From the NCBI GenBank assembly GCA_021300575.1, contig JAJTDM010000015.1:1-64000 (forward strand): a stretch of DNA of 64,000 bases. The letters are read 5' to 3'. The notes under the pieces were generated by a model, which was given only the letters and a program-made list of their open reading frames with translations, did no database searches and was not told where the DNA came from. Shown in pieces: positions 16,156-25,048 of the stretch. How positions within the stretch are numbered: position 1 is the first letter of the stretch; each line of letters begins with the position of its first letter. This DNA comes from Rubrivivax sp. (lineage in GTDB: Bacteria; Pseudomonadota; Gammaproteobacteria; Burkholderiales; Burkholderiaceae_C). A program made the translations under genes and the position numbers.

Positions 16156-17562
16156 TCAGCGCGGGTCGATCGGCGTCATCGCCGGGCAGTGCGCTTCGAT
16201 CACTTCCGCCGCGTCGAACAGCAGGTCTTCGCGGAAGCGCGATGCCGTCAGCTGCACGCCCATGGGCACCGCGCCGACGAGACCAGTGGGTACCGACAGG
16301 CCGGGCAGCCCCAGCAGCGGCAACGCGAACTGGGATTCCTGCGCGCGCAGCACCCTGGCCATCGTGTCGGCGCTTTCAACGTCCAGGCCCCAGGGGAACG
16401 GTGGCTCGCCCGACACCGGCCCCAGCACCAGCGGATAGCGCTCCATGAAAACCTGCCAGCGGCGGATCAGCGTGCTGCGCCGCGCGAAGGCCCGCAGGTG
16501 CGCCGCGTGGTCGAGCACCGGTGAATCGGCCAGCATCCAACCGAAGGACCGGCGCACGCCCTCGTCACCCAACTGCTCGATGGCGGGCCACATGAAGAAC
16601 CGGGCCTCGTCATTGCCGACCAGATTCCACAGCCGGTGGGCTTCACCCAGGTCGGGCGGCTCCACCTCCTCCACCAGGTAGCCGGCATCGGCCAGCCAGG
16701 CGCCGGCCTGGCGCACAGCGGCCACCACCGCCGGGTCGGCCGGCGCGCCGTGGCACTGCACCGTCATGGCCACCCGCAGCGGCCTGGGCAGGGCCGGGCC
16801 CACCAGTGGCGCGGGCACCCACCAGGGGTCGCGCGCATCACCCGGGCTCATGGCGGCCAGGGCCAGGCGCAGGTCGGCTACGTGACGGGCCAGCGGCCCT
16901 TGCACGGACATCATGGCCATCGACAGCGGACGCTCCTCCTTGGCGCTGGGCAGAAAAGCCGGCACCCGGCCGAACGACGGTCGCAGGCCCAACACACCTG
17001 TGCAGTACGCGGGGTAGCGCACCGATCCGGCCAGGTCGTTGCCGTGCGCGATGGCGCCCATGCCGGCGGCCACGGCCGACGACGCCCCGCCGCTGGAGCC
17101 GCCGGGCGTGTGGTCACGCGACCAGGGGTTGTAGGTGCGGCCGTGCAGATCGTTCTCGGTGAACCAGCGCACCGAGAACGCAGGCGTGTTGGTGCGGCCG
17201 ATGATCACCGCGCCGGCGCGGCGCAGGTTGGCCACCACGGGGCTGTCATCGGTGGCTCTGTGGTCCTTGAACGCGACCACCCCGTTGGTGGTGGCGTGGC
17301 CACACATGTCGACGTTGACCTTCACCGTCACCGGCACGCCATGCAGCGGGCCCAGTGTGTCGCCGCGCCGCCGCGCGGCATCGGCGGCATCGGCCGCCGC
17401 CAGCGCCTCGTCGGGCAGCACATCGACGATGGCGTTCAGCGCCGGGTTGACCGCCTGCACGCGGTCGAGGGCGGACACGGCCGCCTCCCTTGCAGACACC
17501 GCGCCGGCGCGGATGGCGGCAGTGAGTCGATACGCAGGCCAGCGCCACAGGGGTTCAGACAT
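16156..17562 (-). CDS. Amidase signature family enzyme
   Basis: A 468-residue amidase-signature hydrolase. The catalytic Lys is in VTVKVNVD, the cis-Ser in HTPGGSSGGASSAVAAG, and the nucleophile in GNDLAGSVRYPA. The start at 17562 is supported by GGAG about nine bases ahead, and the open frame upstream of it lacks family similarity. It shares the fold but only limited local sequence with the amidase at 4253-5662, so the two are not a recent duplication. It is divergent from the MgtA-type ATPase gene with 113 bases between starts and is downstream of the toxin-antitoxin pair on the same strand. The substrate is unknown. Confidence 0.87.
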   Translation of the reverse strand: MSEPLWRWPAYRLTAAIRAGAVSAREAAVSALDRVQAVNPALNAIVDVLPDEALAAADAADAARRRGDTLGPLHGVPVTVKVNVDMCGHATTNGVVAFKDHRATDDSPVVANLRRAGAVIIGRTNTPAFSVRWFTENDLHGRTYNPWSRDHTPGGSSGGASSAVAAGMGAIAHGNDLAGSVRYPAYCTGVLGLRPSFGRVPAFLPSAKEERPLSMAMMSVQGPLARHVADLRLALAAMSPGDARDPWWVPAPLVGPALPRPLRVAMTVQCHGAPADPAVVAAVRQAGAWLADAGYLVEEVEPPDLGEAHRLWNLVGNDEARFFMWPAIEQLGDEGVRRSFGWMLADSPVLDHAAHLRAFARRSTLIRRWQVFMERYPLVLGPVSGEPPFPWGLDVESADTMARVLRAQESQFALPLLGLPGLSVPTGLVGAVPMGVQLTASRFREDLLFDAAEVIEAHCPAMTPIDPR

Positions 17563-17675
17563 CGCGGGGTCTCCAGTTGAAGGGAGACCAGAGCGTACCT
17601 GCTGCGCGCACCGGCTGGCGCGAAGGGCTTGACCCGCATCAAGCCGCCAAGTTTGGTCGGGCCGCAGGATGGGGC

Positions 17676-20474
17676 ATGCGTTCAGATCAGGCTCGCGCGA
17701 CACCGGAGGGCGTGCGGGCCGGGGCCGGCACCAGGCGGCCGTCCCACCTGCGGGCGGCCTTCAGCCGCTTTCTGCATCGGCGTCGCCGGCTGGGGCACTT
17801 TGCCCGCCACCCGCTGCAGGACGCCTTGGCCGGCCGCGGCCAGGCAAACGCCCTGCCCGGTGCCCCGCCCGACGCCATCACGCAGGACCTGCTGGAGGTG
17901 GCGCGTGATGAGCCCGGTGCCGCGCTGCAGCGCCTGCATTCACGTCCGGAGGGCCTGACCACGCGCGAAGCCGCCGCCCGGCTGGCACGGCACGGGCCCA
18001 ACCTGGTGGAGCATGAAGGCCCCCTGCCCTGGTGGCGCCACCTGTGGCACTGTTTCCTGGACCCGTTCAACCTGCTGCTGACGGCGCTGGCCGCGGTGTC
18101 CTGGGCGACGCACGACCTCAAGGCCACGGTGGTGATCAGCACCATGGTGGCGCTCAGCACGGCGCTGCGCTTTGTGCAGGAGCACCGGTCCAGCCACGCG
18201 GCAGAGTCGCTGAAGGCGCTGGTGAGCAACACGGCCACCGTGATGCGGCAGGGACGACGCGAGGTGCCAATCAGAAAGCTGGTGCCGGGGGATGTGCTGC
18301 TGCTGTCGGCGGGCGACATGATCCCGGCCGACTGCCGCCTGCTGACGGCGCGCGACCTGTTCATCTCCCAGGCGGCCCTGACCGGCGAGTCGCTGCCGGT
18401 GGAGAAGTTTGCGCAGCTGGCAGGCCCGCTGCAGGATCCCGACCCCCTGGCCCAGGCCAACCTCGTGTTCATGGGCACCAACGTGGTCTCTGGCACCGCC
18501 ACGGCGCTGGTGGTCCACACCGGCTCGCGCAGCTTCTTCGGGGCGGTGGCGGCGCATGCCACGGCCACCGACACCGGCCCCAACGCCTTCCAGGCGGGCA
18601 TCAACAGCGTGAGCTGGCTGCTTATCAGGTTCGCCGCCATCATGGTGCCGGTGGTGCTGCTGATCAACGGCCTCACCAAGGGCGACTGGGTGGAGGCCTT
18701 CTTCTTTGCGCTGGCGGTGGCCGTGGGCCTGACGCCCGAGATGCTGCCCATGATCGTGACCTCCACCCTGGCCCGGGGCGCCGTGAACCTGGCGCGCCGC
18801 AAGGTCGTGGTCAAGCGGCTGGACGCGATCCAGAACCTGGGCGCGATGGATGTGCTGTGCACCGACAAGACCGGCACCCTGACCCAGGACCAGATCGCGC
18901 TGGCCCAGCACATCGACCCGCTGGGCCAGCCCTCGGACGAGGTGCTGGCCTTCGCTTTCCTGAACAGTCACTACCAGAGCGGCCTGAAGAACCTGCTGGA
19001 CCGGGCCGTGCTGGACCATGTGGAACTGCCCGCGGAGTTGGAACTCGAGAAGCGCTACCGCAAGATCGACGAGATCCCTTTCGACTTCCAGCGCCGCCGG
19101 ATGTCGGTGGTGGTGTCCGAGCGCCATGAAGACCAGGAGCACCACGAACTGATCTGCAAGGGCGCGCTGGAGGAGATGCTCGCGGTGTGCACACGCGTGC
19201 GGCTGACCGGGAACACGCAGCAGCAGGAAGCTGACGACGCGCCTCTGGACGACGCGATGCGCGAGCGCGTGCAGCAGGTCAGCACCCGGCTGTCGCTCAG
19301 CGGACTGCGCGTCGTGGCGGTGGCGATGAAGGAGCTGCCGCCCCAGCAGACGGTCTACAGCGTGGCCGATGAGGCCGACCTGGTGCTGGTGGGCTACATC
19401 GCCTTTCTGGATCCACCCAAGGAGTCGGCCGCACCCGCCCTGCGCGCCCTGTCGGCCCACGGCGTGGCCATCAAGGTGTTGACGGGCGACAACGCGCAGG
19501 TGACTGCGCAGGTGTGCGCCCAGGTGGGCCTGCCCGAGGGGCAGGCGCTGCTGGGCCACCAGGTGCAGGCCATGAGCGACGCCGAACTGGCCCCGGCAGT
19601 CGAGGCGCACCAGGTCTTCGCCAAGCTGAGCCCCCTGGACAAGGAGCGCATCGTGCGCGCGCTGCGCGCCCAGGGCCACGTGGTGGGCTTCATGGGCGAC
19701 GGCATCAACGACGCGCCGGCGCTGCGCGCGGCCGACCTGGGCATCTCGGTGGATTCGGCCGTGGACATCGCCAAGGAGGCGGCCGACATCATCCTGCTGG
19801 AGAAGAGTTTGATGGTGCTGGACGAGGGCGTGGTGCAGGGCCGCACCACCTTCTGCAACCTGCTGAAGTACATCCGCATGACGGCCAGCTCCAACTTCGG
19901 CAACGTGCTGTCGGTGCTGGTGGCCAGCGCCTTCCTGCCCTTCCTGCCGATGCTGCCGCTGCACCTGCTGGTGCAGAACCTGCTCTACGACCTCTCGCAG
20001 ATCGGCATCCCGTTCGACTGTGTCGACGAGGACTTGATGGCCGCGCCCCTGCAGTGGAACCCCGGCGACATCGGCCGGTTCATGCTGTGCTTCGGACCGG
20101 TCAGTTCGGTCTTCGACCTGGCCACCTTCGCCCTGATGTGGTGGGTGTTCTCGGCCAACACCGTGGCGGCGCAGGGCCTGTTCCAGTCGGGCTGGTTCGT
20201 CGTCGGCCTGCTGTCGCAGACGCTGATCGTGCACATGATCCGCACCCCCAGGTTGCCCTGGCTGCAGAGCCGGGCCTCGGGCGTGCTGACCGGCCTGACC
20301 GCGGCCGTGATGCTGCTGGGCCTGTGGCTGCCGGCAGGGCCCCTGGCCCACTACTTCAAGCTGCAGCCGCTGCCCGCCGCCTTCTACGGGTGGCTGGCGG
20401 GTCTGCTGCTGGGCTATGCGCTGCTGACCACGGCCATGAAGCGCTTCTACATCGGGCGCTTCGGCTGGCAGTGA
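17676..20474 (+). CDS. mgtA: Magnesium-translocating P-type ATPase
   Basis: A 932-residue P-type IIIB ATPase that imports Mg2+ across the inner membrane. An N-terminal cytoplasmic region with Arg-rich motifs precedes the first membrane pair (FLDPFNLLLTALAAVSW). The actuator motif TGES is at residues 236-239. Membrane helix 4 carries GLTPEMLPMIV, the phosphorylated Asp is D397 in DKTGTLT, and the hinge motif GDGINDAP is at 674-681. The C-terminal six-helix region matches MgtA/MgtB. The start at 17676 gives the family length, and an open frame extends upstream but has a weaker context. No mgtC is nearby. I see no clear Mg2+ riboswitch in the 113-base leader. Confidence 0.9.
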   Translation: MRSDQARATPEGVRAGAGTRRPSHLRAAFSRFLHRRRRLGHFARHPLQDALAGRGQANALPGAPPDAITQDLLEVARDEPGAALQRLHSRPEGLTTREAAARLARHGPNLVEHEGPLPWWRHLWHCFLDPFNLLLTALAAVSWATHDLKATVVISTMVALSTALRFVQEHRSSHAAESLKALVSNTATVMRQGRREVPIRKLVPGDVLLLSAGDMIPADCRLLTARDLFISQAALTGESLPVEKFAQLAGPLQDPDPLAQANLVFMGTNVVSGTATALVVHTGSRSFFGAVAAHATATDTGPNAFQAGINSVSWLLIRFAAIMVPVVLLINGLTKGDWVEAFFFALAVAVGLTPEMLPMIVTSTLARGAVNLARRKVVVKRLDAIQNLGAMDVLCTDKTGTLTQDQIALAQHIDPLGQPSDEVLAFAFLNSHYQSGLKNLLDRAVLDHVELPAELELEKRYRKIDEIPFDFQRRRMSVVVSERHEDQEHHELICKGALEEMLAVCTRVRLTGNTQQQEADDAPLDDAMRERVQQVSTRLSLSGLRVVAVAMKELPPQQTVYSVADEADLVLVGYIAFLDPPKESAAPALRALSAHGVAIKVLTGDNAQVTAQVCAQVGLPEGQALLGHQVQAMSDAELAPAVEAHQVFAKLSPLDKERIVRALRAQGHVVGFMGDGINDAPALRAADLGISVDSAVDIAKEAADIILLEKSLMVLDEGVVQGRTTFCNLLKYIRMTASSNFGNVLSVLVASAFLPFLPMLPLHLLVQNLLYDLSQIGIPFDCVDEDLMAAPLQWNPGDIGRFMLCFGPVSSVFDLATFALMWWVFSANTVAAQGLFQSGWFVVGLLSQTLIVHMIRTPRLPWLQSRASGVLTGLTAAVMLLGLWLPAGPLAHYFKLQPLPAAFYGWLAGLLLGYALLTTAMKRFYIGRFGWQ

Positions 20475-20564
20475 ATGCTGGCCGCTGTGCAGCGAAGGTC
20501 GAGGTCAGCCCACGACGACGCGAGTTGCGGTCGAACACCAGACAACGTGCAGCTTGGACAGACC

Positions 20565-21212
20565 TCAGACGGCGGGATGGCCCACCGTCTGCGCCAGCAG
20601 CAGTTCATGGTCTGCCGACAGCCCCATCGCCTCCGACAGCCCCGCATGGTCGAACCAGGCGCGCACCACGGTGGCCAGCCCGGCCGACGCGCTGAAAAGG
20701 TAGACGTTCTGCGCCATCGCCCCGGCGCAGGTGAAGGCGTAGGCGCGGCGGCGTGCAGCAGGCACGAGCTTCATGCGCGTGTGATCGGCCACGAAGATCA
20801 GGTCCAGCGCCGCCTGGTCGACAAAGTCCTGGTAGCCGGTGACGCGCCGCACGTCACTGGCCACCTCCAGGCGCAGCGCATGCTGCGTGGGGTCGTACAA
20901 GTGCAGGCCGTTGGGCAGTGCCACATGCAGGTCCACCTCTTGCGCGTGCAGCGCACTGGGCGCCGTGCGGCCGCCTTCAGCCAGCCGGTTGACGCCCGCC
21001 GCAGCCCACAACAGGTCCGACAGCAGTTGCTCGCTCAGCGGCTGGGTGGAGAACTTGCGCTGCGACTGCCGGTGCTGCAAGGCCTCCATCAAAGGCATGC
21101 CACCCATGCGGCTGGGCGGGGGCAAGGGCGTGAGCGCCGCCGCGGGCCCGGTCAGGGGCAAGGGCTTGTTCTGGCCGATGAGGCCGAGGGCGAGCTTGGT
21201 CAGGGTGTTCAT
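20565..21212 (-). CDS. SagB-type nitroreductase family protein
   Basis: A 215-residue FMN-dependent nitroreductase-fold protein. The signature runs HRQSQRKFSTQPLSEQLLSDLLWAAAGVNR, then GGRTAPSALHAQEVDLHV, which matches SagB/nitroreductase-like oxidoreductases. The last part (GAMAQNVYLFSASAGLATVV) is the usual FMN-proximal helix. The start at 21212 is preferred because the frame upstream is unlike the family. It is the last gene on the minus strand after soxG, with 107 bases between them, so it may belong to the same transcript or have its own promoter. The substrate is unknown. Confidence 0.8.
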   Translation of the reverse strand: MNTLTKLALGLIGQNKPLPLTGPAAALTPLPPPSRMGGMPLMEALQHRQSQRKFSTQPLSEQLLSDLLWAAAGVNRLAEGGRTAPSALHAQEVDLHVALPNGLHLYDPTQHALRLEVASDVRRVTGYQDFVDQAALDLIFVADHTRMKLVPAARRRAYAFTCAGAMAQNVYLFSASAGLATVVRAWFDHAGLSEAMGLSADHELLLAQTVGHPAV

Positions 21213-21319
21213 GGGCGGCGCCGGAGGAAGTGCATCTGCCGACACTAGGCGGCCGCTGCAAGCGCCGCTTGAGCGGGCGCAAGTTTCAGCAGGTGCGCAT
21301 CGGGTGGCAGTGAGGCCGG

Positions 21320-21865
21320 CTACGACCGGGTTTGCGCAAGCGCCGCGCCCGCGTAGGCGAGCCAGCTCGCCAGATAGTGCTCGTGGCTGCGGTCGGCGAG
21401 CAGCCAGATGCGGTCGTGGTCCAGGCGTACCAGCGTGACCGCGGTGTCGGCCAGCCGGGCGCGGACGGCGCTGCCCAATGTCATCGGCAGCGAGTGGCTG
21501 TCCACCAGGCGTTGCAGCAACTCGTCCGCCCTGGGGCCCTGCAGTTCGAGGGCCAGCGTGCCGTCCGACTGATCGACCGCGCAGGCCAGCGCGTCGGCAG
21601 CCAGGGCGGCCATCGCAGCGTCGGCGGCGGCACGCTCGGTGGCGAGCAAGACCACTTCGCTGGGGCTGCGCCACAGCGCCGTGGTGCCCTGGCTCTGGCC
21701 GTTGCCCAGGGCCTGCCCCGGCGACGGGACGCCCGTCACGCCGGCTGCGCACAGCGCGTCGGCCAGCGACTCGCCTGCGCCAGGCAGGTGCCGCAGCGCA
21801 ATCACCGCCAGCGGCTCGATGCGGCGCACCGCCACGGGGCCAGCGTCGAACTCAAGCGCGGCCAT
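21320..21865 (-). CDS. soxG: Sarcosine oxidase gamma subunit
   Basis: A 181-residue protein of the heterotetrameric sarcosine oxidase gamma family. It shares a GcvT-like trigger-enzyme fold, visible in the ALWRSPSEVVLLA and HSLPMTLGSAVRARLADTAV regions. It overlaps the end of the soxA gene by 14 bases, as in other sox operons. The subunit is small and structural in the alpha-beta-gamma-delta complex that oxidises N-methylglycine to glycine and formaldehyde (or 5,10-methylene-tetrahydrofolate) and reduces O2 to H2O2 in the cytoplasm. Sequence identity of this subunit is always low, so the call relies on the operon as well. Confidence 0.82.
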   Translation of the reverse strand: MAALEFDAGPVAVRRIEPLAVIALRHLPGAGESLADALCAAGVTGVPSPGQALGNGQSQGTTALWRSPSEVVLLATERAAADAAMAALAADALACAVDQSDGTLALELQGPRADELLQRLVDSHSLPMTLGSAVRARLADTAVTLVRLDHDRIWLLADRSHEHYLASWLAYAGAALAQTRS

Positions 21866-24713
21866 GCAGTCGCTCTCCTTGCGGGTCGAAGAACGGGGTG
21901 GCCACCACCTCGGCATCGATGGCCGTACCCAGGTGGTGCACGGTGATGCGCTCTCCCACGCGCGCGCGGCCGCGTTGCAGCATCGCCAGCGCCACCGGGT
22001 GGCCGAGGTTGGGGCTGTCGTGGCTGGAGGTCACGAAGCCTTCGATCGTGCCAGGTGGCCCTGGCGGCACGACCGCGTGGGCACCCACGGGCAGGCGGGT
22101 CTTGCGGTCCACCGGCACCAGGCCGACGAGCTGCATGCGGTTCGCGTCCAGCGCCGCCGGCCGCAGCAGCGAGCGGCGGCCCACGAAGTTGGCGGCCTTC
22201 TTCGCAATGCCGCGGTCCATGCCGATGTCGCCCGGCAGCGTGGTGCCGTCGGTGTCGCCGCCCACGTGCAGGAAGCCTTTCTCGGTGCGCATCACCATCA
22301 GCGCCTCGATGCCGTAGGGCACCGCATCGAAGGCCTGCCCGAACTGCCAGAGCCGATCCAGCAGCGCCTGGGTCTGCAGCGCGGGCAGGTTGATCTCGTA
22401 CCCGAGCTCGCCGTTGAAGCTGGCGCGCAGCACGCGCATGCGGGTGCCGGCATATTCGGTCTCGCGCATCGTCATGTGCTTCATCTCGCCGGGCGCCAGC
22501 GTGGCGTCAAAACCCGCGGCCTCCAGCAGCGCCCAGGCGCGCGGCCCGCTGACGGTGACGTTGCCCCAGGCCGAGGTCACGTTGGTCACCAGCACGCGGT
22601 GGTTCACGTACTCGCACTGCAGCCATTCCTCGAAGGCCAGCGCCACGCGTTCGGCGCCGCCCGAGGTGGTGTTGATCCAGAAGTGGTCCGGCGCCAGCCG
22701 CGCGACGATGCCGTCGTCGAAGACCACACCGTTCTCGTTGATCAGGATGCCGTAGCGCGCGCCGCCGACGGGCAGCGTGGACATGGTGCCCACGTACATC
22801 AGGTCCAGGAACTCGGCCGCATCAGGCCCGAAGACCTCGATCTTGCCCAGCGGCGAGCCTTCGAACAGGCCCACCGTGCGCCGCACCTGCAGCGCCTCGC
22901 GCTGCGCCGCCTGCTCCAGCGACTCGCCAGCCTGGAGGTAGGCCGCGGGGCGCAGCCAGCCGCCGAACTCCTCGAACAGGCCCTGCCGTTCGGCGTGCCA
23001 GGCATGGCCCGGCAGGCGCTTGAGCGGCTTGTGGCGCTCACCCGTGCGCCCGCCGGCGATGGCGTTGATCGTGACCGGCTTGAACGGCGGGCGGAACTTG
23101 GTGGTGCCCACCTGCGGCGGCGTGCGCTGCGTGTGGCCGCCCATCAGCACGAGGGCGTTGACGTTGCTCGTCTTGCCCTGGTCGGTGGCCATGCCCATGG
23201 TGGTGTAGCGCTTCAAGTGCTCCACCGAGCGGTAGTTCTCACGCGCGGCCAGGGCCACGTCGCTCTCGGCCACGTCGTTCTGCAAGTCCACGAAGACCTT
23301 GCCCGGCCGGCGGCCGAGGGCGGACAGCGCGGCTGCCGAAGGCCGGTTGTCAGCCGGCACCTCGCCAGCATCGACCTGCCCGGCGCAGGCGCCCACCACG
23401 GTGAGGCCCGGCAACTCCAGGCTCGGCACGAACATCGAGGCGCGCTCTTCCCAGCGGAGCTTGCCGCCGGCCATGGAGTACAGGTTCACCGCCGGCGTCC
23501 AGCCGCCAGCCACCGCGATGCAGTCGACTGCGAACTCGTGCCGCTGGCGACCGTCGTGGCTGATCGCCGTGGCGCCTGTCACCGCGCGGCCGCCATGAAC
23601 GGCCACGACGGCGCTGGCCAGGTGAACCGGCACGCCGGGCGGGGCCTGTGCGCCGGCCGCCACACGGTGGTCGACTATACCGGCCACCTCGATGCCCAGC
23701 GCCTGCAGCGAGCGCGCCACGCCATAGGCGCTGTCGCAGGCGGCGGCGATCAGCACACGGCGTCCGCAGGCGACGCCGTAGAGCTCGGCGTAGCGCTGCA
23801 CCGCGCTGGCCAGCATCACCCCGGGGCGGTCGTTGTCGGGGAACAGCATCGGCCGCTCGAAGGCGCCACAGGCGATCACGATCTGCTCGGTGCGCAGCTT
23901 CCACAGACGTTCGCGCGGCGCGCCGGCTGGCGCCTGGCCGCTGTCGTCCACCGTCTGCACTGCGGCCGCGAGCTGGTGGTCGTACAGGCCGAAGACGGTG
24001 CAGCCCGTGTGCACCCGCACACCGGCCTGCTGGGCCTGCGCCGCCAGCGCCGCCACCCGGGCGCGCCCTTCCTCGCCCTGCGCAGCGGCCCAGCCCCCCA
24101 GCCTCGGCTGGCTTTCCATCAGCAGCACCTCATGGCCTTCGCGGGCTGCGCGAACCGCCGCCTCCAGGCCCGCCACGCCGCCGCCCACCACCAGGGTGTG
24201 CACCTGCACCGACACCTCGTCGTAGCGGTCGGGGTCGGCACCGGTCTGGGCCTCGGCCGCGTGGCCCAGACCGGCCGCGCGGCGGATCGCCGGCTCGAAC
24301 CGTCGCCAGCCCGGCCACATGAAGGTCTTGTAGTAAAAGCCCGCCGGCAGCAGCGCAGCGAACCGCGAGTTGAGGGCGCCCAGGTCCCAGCGCAGGCTCG
24401 GCCAGGCGTTGCCAGGGCGCGCCACCAAACCTTCGGCCAGCGCGATATCGGTGGCGCGCGTGTTGGGCGTGCGCCGGGCGCCATCGCCCACGTCGACCAG
24501 GCCGGTGGGCTCTTCCACGCCGCAGGAGAAGACGCCACGCGGCCGGTGCAGCTTGAAGCTGCGACCCACGTGTACCCTGCCGCTGGCCAGCAGCGCCGAG
24601 GCCAGCGTGTCGCCGGCGTGGCCTTGCAACGCGTGTCCGTCGAAGCGGAAGTTCAGTCTGCGCGTCCGATCGATCCAGGCCCCGGCCGGCGCGGGAAGGC
24701 GGTAGCCACTCAT
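21852..24713 (-). CDS. soxA: Sarcosine oxidase alpha subunit
   Basis: A 953-residue alpha subunit. Order of domains: an N-terminal ferredoxin-like Fer2_4 region (RLNFRFDGHALQGHAGDTLA), an FAD/NAD disulphide-reductase-type domain with GGGVAGLEAAVRAA near residue 170, and a C-terminal aminomethyltransferase (GcvT) domain and GcvT C-terminal barrel, about residues 560-953. The subunit holds NAD+ and the tetrahydrofolate site that traps the released one-carbon unit. The start at 24713 follows soxD by 37 bases, and the gene overlaps soxG. Nearby there is no glyA, purU or folD, which often accompany the genes, so the one-carbon unit must be processed elsewhere. Confidence 0.92.
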   Translation of the reverse strand: MSGYRLPAPAGAWIDRTRRLNFRFDGHALQGHAGDTLASALLASGRVHVGRSFKLHRPRGVFSCGVEEPTGLVDVGDGARRTPNTRATDIALAEGLVARPGNAWPSLRWDLGALNSRFAALLPAGFYYKTFMWPGWRRFEPAIRRAAGLGHAAEAQTGADPDRYDEVSVQVHTLVVGGGVAGLEAAVRAAREGHEVLLMESQPRLGGWAAAQGEEGRARVAALAAQAQQAGVRVHTGCTVFGLYDHQLAAAVQTVDDSGQAPAGAPRERLWKLRTEQIVIACGAFERPMLFPDNDRPGVMLASAVQRYAELYGVACGRRVLIAAACDSAYGVARSLQALGIEVAGIVDHRVAAGAQAPPGVPVHLASAVVAVHGGRAVTGATAISHDGRQRHEFAVDCIAVAGGWTPAVNLYSMAGGKLRWEERASMFVPSLELPGLTVVGACAGQVDAGEVPADNRPSAAALSALGRRPGKVFVDLQNDVAESDVALAARENYRSVEHLKRYTTMGMATDQGKTSNVNALVLMGGHTQRTPPQVGTTKFRPPFKPVTINAIAGGRTGERHKPLKRLPGHAWHAERQGLFEEFGGWLRPAAYLQAGESLEQAAQREALQVRRTVGLFEGSPLGKIEVFGPDAAEFLDLMYVGTMSTLPVGGARYGILINENGVVFDDGIVARLAPDHFWINTTSGGAERVALAFEEWLQCEYVNHRVLVTNVTSAWGNVTVSGPRAWALLEAAGFDATLAPGEMKHMTMRETEYAGTRMRVLRASFNGELGYEINLPALQTQALLDRLWQFGQAFDAVPYGIEALMVMRTEKGFLHVGGDTDGTTLPGDIGMDRGIAKKAANFVGRRSLLRPAALDANRMQLVGLVPVDRKTRLPVGAHAVVPPGPPGTIEGFVTSSHDSPNLGHPVALAMLQRGRARVGERITVHHLGTAIDAEVVATPFFDPQGERLHGRA

Positions 24714-24750
24714 GGGACCACCCTTCGCGCGCGGGTGCGGCTCGGCCTGC

Positions 24751-25026
24751 TCATGACACCGCCCCTGGAGGCATCTCGGTGATGGCGCAAACCGCGCTCA
24801 CCTCGTGCGTGACTGTGTCGCGCCTCACGTTGAACCACATGCCGCACCCAAAGGTGTGGCGCCAGCGCTCGGCGTGCGAGCCCTTGGGGTTGTCGCGGAA
24901 GAAGAGGTAGCGGCCCCAAGTCGCGTCGTCGCAGTCCAGCGGCGGGCGTGCGATGGCGGTGGTGCCGCCACAGTGGAACTCGCTGGCCGCGCGCGGCCCG
25001 CACCAGGGGCAGTGGAGTTGCATCAT
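24751..25026 (-). CDS. soxD: Sarcosine oxidase delta subunit
   Basis: A 91-residue zinc-binding delta subunit. The N-terminal CPWCG motif and a following HCGG supply the Cys/His ligands. The WGRYLFFRDNPKG and ERWRHTFGCGMWFNV blocks are strongly diagnostic. It lies between soxB (22 bases upstream) and soxA (37 bases downstream), in the usual B-D-A-G order. It has a structural role in the tetrameric enzyme. Confidence 0.92.
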   Translation of the reverse strand: MMQLHCPWCGPRAASEFHCGGTTAIARPPLDCDDATWGRYLFFRDNPKGSHAERWRHTFGCGMWFNVRRDTVTHEVSAVCAITEMPPGAVS

Positions 25027-25048
25027 GGGCAGCGGCCTTCCCGGTTCC

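Noticed and set aside
17563-17675. Magnesium riboswitch ahead of the MgtA-type gene
   Set aside because: The 113-base leader is shared with the divergent amidase and shows no recognisable M-box or leader peptide.
21639-24782. A 1047-codon open frame on the plus strand
   Set aside because: It is the antisense shadow of soxA, rich in His/Gln/Arg, with no family match.
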